From: Actinobacteria bacterium UBA912
GTDB lineage: Bacteria > Actinomycetota > Coriobacteriia > Anaerosomatales > UBA912
DNA length: 11,112 nucleotides
Reading direction: 5' to 3'
Assembly (NCBI GenBank): GCA_002293965.1
Contig: DBEG01000149.1
Span: forward strand, 1-11,112
The translations under genes and the position numbers were made by a program. Below are positions 7,947 to 11,112 of the stretch, piece after piece. Position 1 is the first letter of the stretch; each line of letters starts with the position of its first letter. The notes under the pieces were generated by a model, which worked only from the letters and a program-made list of their open reading frames with translations, was not told the DNA's origin and ran no database searches.

Positions 7947-8495
7947 CTATTTTGAATCACAAACATGCATCGAGAGGAAAATATATAACCCGAGCCCCAT
8001 CGAAAGGAACACATCTCCAACGCTTACCATTCCCCTTATTACCCCAGGACCGGGAACTGGAATAACGTCACTAAGCCAAAGTAAAACTGTATCAGGAGAC
8101 CCTGGAACATGTAGCCACGATTTTGCCACTGCCTCATTCACTAATTGGGCTGTACCGCCTATCAACTCCGCATTGGCAGACAGTACAGGCATGCCTGCGT
8201 TGGCAGTGACAACTAGCAGGTTGGCAGCGAAACCTAAGGCGATGAGAGCAAACCCGGGCTCCCGACGGTTCCAGAGGGCGACCGCCAAGCATCCCAACAC
8301 CGGAGTCGCCCAAAACCCATATAGCATTACTTCCTCAGTCAGGCCCCACGGCAGGGCCGTTGCCAGCACCTGTACTGCGAAGAGGCATATAAATAGGTTG
8401 GCTCCTCGAATGCGATGGTCGCCTAGGCCCGAGAGTCTTCCGCCAGATAGTACTCCAGCCAAGACGCCCAATATAGGACCAGCCAACAGGATCAT
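7947..8495 (-). CDS. DUF5317 family integral membrane protein
   Basis: A 182-residue, very hydrophobic protein with about five predicted membrane segments (around residues 1-17, 32-50, 58-75, 81-98 and 157-176). Features typical of DUF5317 are NLLVVTANAGMPV at about 92-104, LSDVIPVPGPG at about 141-151, and SVGDVFLSMGLGLYIF near the C-terminus. The molecular function of the family is unknown. The ATG at 8495 overlaps the stop of the upstream HD gene as ATGA, and GAAGG at 8505-8501 sits 5 nt ahead, so translation is coupled and the start is well supported. Co-expression with two membrane HD proteins suggests a shared membrane signalling role. That is inference from context. Confidence 0.82.
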   Translation of the reverse strand: MILLAGPILGVLAGVLSGGRLSGLGDHRIRGANLFICLFAVQVLATALPWGLTEEVMLYGFWATPVLGCLAVALWNRREPGFALIALGFAANLLVVTANAGMPVLSANAELIGGTAQLVNEAVAKSWLHVPGSPDTVLLWLSDVIPVPGPGVIRGMVSVGDVFLSMGLGLYIFLSMHVCDSK

Positions 8496-9688
8496 CTGTA
8501 CCTTCTCTCCTTAAGAACCCGCTCCAGAGCCCGGACGACCCTCGAAGGATATGACGTCCCGGCCCCCTCCTTGATCATTTGAAGTCGCATAGCTGGGGCA
8601 AGGCCCTGTCGGGAGAGGTCATCGTACTTTGATGCGACTCCGATAATCTGAGCCATCACAAGATCGTTAGCTTCGAGAGCCAGAGAGAGCTCCGGTTTTT
8701 CTCCCTGCAGTCTAATGATGGGAGCAACGTCTGAAAGCATCTCCACCGTCGACATCATCTCTGCGCCTCGTGCGGCCACAACTTCGCGTTGCTCCTTGCC
8801 TCCGTTCGTACAATCCGGTTCAAGTCCCAGGCTTCCTATATCGTGCAACAATGCCGCCAGAGATAGACGTTCGATATCGTCCCCTTTGAATCCGAGCCTG
8901 CGACCAACCAATACGGACAGCCGGGCAACGTTGTCGGCATGTCCTTGACGGTCATCGAAGCGCAATTCAGAAACACGCGCTAATGCCGAGACCGTTGAAA
9001 GATATGCCTTGCGTAGCCCAAGGTGGAGACTGAAGCTGTGCTGCATCAACAGAAGCAGGATCAGAACTATGAAGATGGCAATCGCCCCGAGGCCTTCGTA
9101 TGTGATGGCCATGACGATGCCTACGCTCACCTGAGCGAGGTATTGGAGACCGATAAGCTTTAGTATTCCGCTGAAAGCGTCTGTCAGTAAAGCCAAATCG
9201 GAGTTGCCCTCGACTACAAGATAACCGAGCATGTCAATCACGGAGTAGACGACTCCGCAGAGTGCCCCCAGAAGTAGCAGCTCAAAGCTGGGGTCGAATA
9301 TCTCGAGTCGGGCACCGAGCTGTCCGTACAGCATCGCTACCATAAATGTCGCGATGATCCGGCGTCCTAGGTCCAATAGTGGAATGCGGGGTTGATCAGC
9401 CGAAGAAGATAGAGCCATCGCGGCTGCCGCCCCGAGGGATACCACCAAGACAACCGTCTCAAGAGGCAGGAGTGTGACCACCGCAACCACCACACCGGCA
9501 TCTATCCGTACCTTGCTGTCTCTAGGCAGTGAGAGTGGCATCACATTGCACAGGAAGACACCAAACGCGAGAGCCAGTATCAGAAGCCACCGGGAATCCA
9601 TTACGCTGTTACAAGTGACGAGAAAATATAAGGCCACCCCCGCTACGCCGGAACTGGCCAGCCTGACGCTAAGCATTGGGCTCACCAT
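8492..9688 (-). CDS. Membrane protein with degenerate HD(-GYP) domain
   Basis: About 398 residues: an N-terminal membrane domain with roughly six to seven hydrophobic segments up to about residue 222, then a cytoplasmic HD domain. The HD core is visible (GHADNVARLSVLVGRRLGF at about 249-267, ALLHDIG at 279-285). The HD-GYP catalytic set is largely gone: the Lys after HDIG is Ser, the KHP histidine is absent, there is no HHE or GYP segment, and VADxFDA is replaced by VASKYDDL. The C-terminus is shortened. c-di-GMP hydrolysis is therefore unlikely; a binding, scaffolding or inhibitory role is possible. The N-terminus resembles that of the upstream HD-GYP protein (SGVAGVALYFLV versus MSGVCLYFVIGG), so it is probably a diverged tandem duplicate. 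It overlaps the upstream gene by 20 nt. The start is uncertain: GTG at 9685 is 6 nt after GAAGG, while ATGs lie at 9688 and 9676. Confidence 0.85.
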   Translation of the reverse strand: MVSPMLSVRLASSGVAGVALYFLVTCNSVMDSRWLLILALAFGVFLCNVMPLSLPRDSKVRIDAGVVVAVVTLLPLETVVLVVSLGAAAAMALSSSADQPRIPLLDLGRRIIATFMVAMLYGQLGARLEIFDPSFELLLLGALCGVVYSVIDMLGYLVVEGNSDLALLTDAFSGILKLIGLQYLAQVSVGIVMAITYEGLGAIAIFIVLILLLLMQHSFSLHLGLRKAYLSTVSALARVSELRFDDRQGHADNVARLSVLVGRRLGFKGDDIERLSLAALLHDIGSLGLEPDCTNGGKEQREVVAARGAEMMSTVEMLSDVAPIIRLQGEKPELSLALEANDLVMAQIIGVASKYDDLSRQGLAPAMRLQMIKEGAGTSYPSRVVRALERVLKERRYR

Positions 9689-10943
9689 CCGCCTTCAATC
9701 GTGGCGGGTTAATGATTCCAGCATTCAACGCTGCTACGAAATGCTCCACGCAGCGAGGATCAAGATGTCCATCGGTCGCCTTTTGCAGCTCAAGCACCGC
9801 CTCCTCCACAGATGCGGTCGATCGGTACGATCTGCAGGAAGTCATGGCATCGAAAGCGTCTGCAACTGTGATGATACGTGCAGCCAGAGGGATCTCTTCC
9901 CCCACCAAGCCTAGCGGGTATCCCTTGCCATCCATTCGCTCGTGGTGGGAAGCCACTAGTGGAGTGATGTCTCCCAGGAAATCGACTTCCCCAAGAATGT
10001 TAGCAGCGACTTGAGGGTGCTTCTTGACTTCTGAGTACTCGTCCTCCGTCAAAGAGCTCGGCTTGCAGAGAGTCTCGTTCTTGAGTGCGATCTTTCCTAT
10101 GTCGTGTAGCAATGCCGCCCACTCGATTCGTCTCAGCTCGACATCACCCAGGCCCATCCTCTCACCTAGGGACCGAGCGTAAGCCGCTACTCTCTGTGTG
10201 TGCCCGCTGGTGTACGGGTCCGTGGCCTCAAGTGCAGCAACGAGCGAGCGGACCGTGTCCATATATGTGTGCTGTTGCCGCTGGTAGATCATGAACGTCT
10301 GACGGGCAATCAGAAACGGAGCTAGGAGAAGCAGCAAGTAGGGCAACCCAGCAATCGCAACAAGCTGAGCGATCACTATGCCGAGCATTGCAGCAAGGGG
10401 CAGGCCTTTGGTGTAGCTAAATACGTCCGAAAGAACGGAACGAATGGATTCACCGGTCGCCAACACCAATGCTCCGGAGACAAATGCTGCATTGATTGCC
10501 GCAAAGAGCACGGCTGCTGTAATGGCCGCCAAGAACCAGGCAAATGAGTTATCCGGGGGAGCCTCCACGAAGTAAAGTGCTTCTCCCCCTAGCTGGTGGT
10601 AAGCTGTTCCCGCGGCGGCGGCTGAGATTACAAGTTGCCCGACATTGAACAGCCTTCGGTACCAGGGCTTACCAGAGTAGATGTCCGCCGACAAAGATGT
10701 CGCGGCCGCAACTATAACTCCCGCAATCGGCCCTCCAAGTAAGACCGCGGCCAAATATACGGAAAATGCGAGAGATGTACTGCCGCCACCTAACAAGCGC
10801 TGCGAGAGCAGTTCAGTGACAATCGATAGTACGCTGAATGCGATAATGAGCAACAAGTCCAATTGAGGACTGCCGCCTATGACAAAATAGAGGCAGACCC
10901 CAGACATCCCGATAACAAGATAGGAGTAGATCTGTGTTCGCAC
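9669..10943 (-). CDS. Membrane-anchored HD-GYP cyclic-di-GMP phosphodiesterase
   Basis: A 424-residue protein. The N-terminal half (to about residue 220) is a membrane domain with about seven hydrophobic segments and short loops, a likely membrane sensor. A short linker (QRQQHTYMDTVRSLVAALEATDPYTSGH) leads to a complete HD-GYP domain: His248, HD at 280-281 in LLHDIGKIAL, Lys284, His309 in KKHP, His333-His334 in ASHHERMDGKGYP, GYP at 341-343, and Asp362 in ITVADAFDAMTSCRSYR. These are the residues that bind the metal centre and c-di-GMP, so hydrolysis of c-di-GMP at the inner face of the membrane is expected. The start is GTG at 10943, with AGGAG (10955-10951) 7 nt upstream. Both lie inside a strong hairpin, suggesting translational control. 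It is followed by the degenerate paralogue with a 20-nt overlap. Confidence 0.94.
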   Translation of the reverse strand: MRTQIYSYLVIGMSGVCLYFVIGGSPQLDLLLIIAFSVLSIVTELLSQRLLGGGSTSLAFSVYLAAVLLGGPIAGVIVAAATSLSADIYSGKPWYRRLFNVGQLVISAAAAGTAYHQLGGEALYFVEAPPDNSFAWFLAAITAAVLFAAINAAFVSGALVLATGESIRSVLSDVFSYTKGLPLAAMLGIVIAQLVAIAGLPYLLLLLAPFLIARQTFMIYQRQQHTYMDTVRSLVAALEATDPYTSGHTQRVAAYARSLGERMGLGDVELRRIEWAALLHDIGKIALKNETLCKPSSLTEDEYSEVKKHPQVAANILGEVDFLGDITPLVASHHERMDGKGYPLGLVGEEIPLAARIITVADAFDAMTSCRSYRSTASVEEAVLELQKATDGHLDPRCVEHFVAALNAGIINPPRLKADGEPNA

Positions 10944-10959
10944 GTATCTACTCCTATCT
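10918..10959 (-). promoter_or_regulatory. Perfect 14-bp inverted repeat hiding the HD-GYP ribosome site
   Basis: Bases 10918-10931 and 10946-10959 are exact reverse complements, 14 bp with no mismatch. In the minus-strand mRNA the 5' arm holds the AGGAG Shine-Dalgarno (10955-10951) and the 3' arm, already in the coding region, supplies CTCCT. The GTG start (10943-10941) can also pair with CAC (10936-10934) to make a 3-bp inner stem with a 4-nt loop. No T-run follows on either strand, so it is not an intrinsic terminator. A protein operator is the main alternative. Confidence 0.75.
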
Positions 10960-11005
10960 GGATAGCTCTGTCACGCTAGCGGTCTTTTCTCGGAGTGTGA
11001 AGTAC

Positions 11006-11086
11006 TTACCACCTCAAGGCAGCTCCGCCGGCATAAAGAGCGGCGGCCAAAGCACTTAGCAGAACAAGAATGCGTGTCATTTTCAT
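11006..11086 (-). CDS. Small hydrophobic peptide, 26 residues, function unknown
   Basis: The codons read ATG AAA ATG ACA CGC ATT and so on to TGG TAA, giving MKMTRILVLLSALAAALYAG followed by GAALRW. A positively charged start (Lys2, Arg5) precedes one hydrophobic stretch (residues 6-24), then Arg-Trp at the C-terminus. This could be a single-pass membrane microprotein with its N-terminus inside, or a signal-peptide-like precursor of a short exported peptide. The ribosome site is excellent (AAGGAGGT at 11103-11096, 9 nt before the ATG). An internal ATG at codon 3 is a possible alternative. It lies 62 nt upstream of the HD-GYP gene on the same strand, so it is probably the first gene of that operon seen here. 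No family is recognised. Confidence 0.62.
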   Translation of the reverse strand: MKMTRILVLLSALAAALYAGGAALRW

Positions 11087-11095
11087 GATGAGAAG

Positions 11096-11103
11096 ACCTC
11101 CTT
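11096..11103 (-). promoter_or_regulatory. Strong Shine-Dalgarno for the 26-residue ORF
   Basis: AAGGAGGT on the minus strand is complementary to the anti-Shine-Dalgarno over eight bases and lies 9 nt before the ATG at 11086. It is the strongest ribosome site in the window and the main reason to accept the tiny ORF. The promoter must lie beyond the right edge. Confidence 0.7.
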
Positions 11104-11112
11104 TTAGGAACT

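Noticed and set aside
7931..7965. Weak inverted repeat (ATTC...GAAT) at the end of the DUF5317 gene, possible terminator
   Set aside because: The stem is about 7 AT-rich pairs with an internal mismatch and no GC core or T-run, and it overlaps the promoter of the regulator.
7903..8514. 203-codon plus-strand open frame
   Set aside because: Antisense to the DUF5317 gene and its flanks, which have better family and ribosome-site support. The translation is low in recognisable features.

Overview
The window reads as a chromosomal segment of a moderately GC-rich actinobacterium-like organism. Support for this: a secA-prfB gene pair, a prfB with no programmed frameshift, a SARP/BTAD-type regulator, and a DUF5317 membrane protein. 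A lineage near Coriobacteriia would fit, but this is inference from protein style; no rRNA or marker search was possible. Every convincing gene lies on the minus strand, so transcription runs from high to low coordinates.

Right half, 11112 to 4574 (accessory/signalling block). In transcription order: a 26-codon ORF with a near-perfect Shine-Dalgarno (11006-11086); a membrane-anchored HD-GYP protein with a complete c-di-GMP phosphodiesterase motif set (9669-10943); an overlapping paralogue whose HD domain has lost most catalytic residues (8492-9688); a DUF5317 membrane protein joined by an ATGA overlap (7947-8495); and, after a short promoter-bearing gap, a 1098-residue regulator with an N-terminal P-loop ATPase, a helical repeat middle and a C-terminal SARP (winged helix plus BTAD) module (4574-7870). 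A perfect 14-bp inverted repeat buries both the Shine-Dalgarno and the GTG start of the HD-GYP gene.

Middle, 4202 to 4573. This non-coding gap holds several hairpins, including a 47-nt one with about 18 base pairs, and a candidate secA -10 box.

Left half, 4201 to 1 (housekeeping block). secA (preprotein translocase ATPase), prfB (peptide chain release factor 2, with SPT instead of the usual SPF tripeptide), and the first 92 codons of a YcdX-like PHP-domain hydrolase that runs off the window. Spacings of 31 and 5 nt suggest one operon.

The most interesting parts are the translational-control hairpin, the active/degenerate HD pair inside a membrane signalling cassette next to a giant ATPase-SARP regulator, the small peptide ORF at its head, and the structured secA-upstream region.
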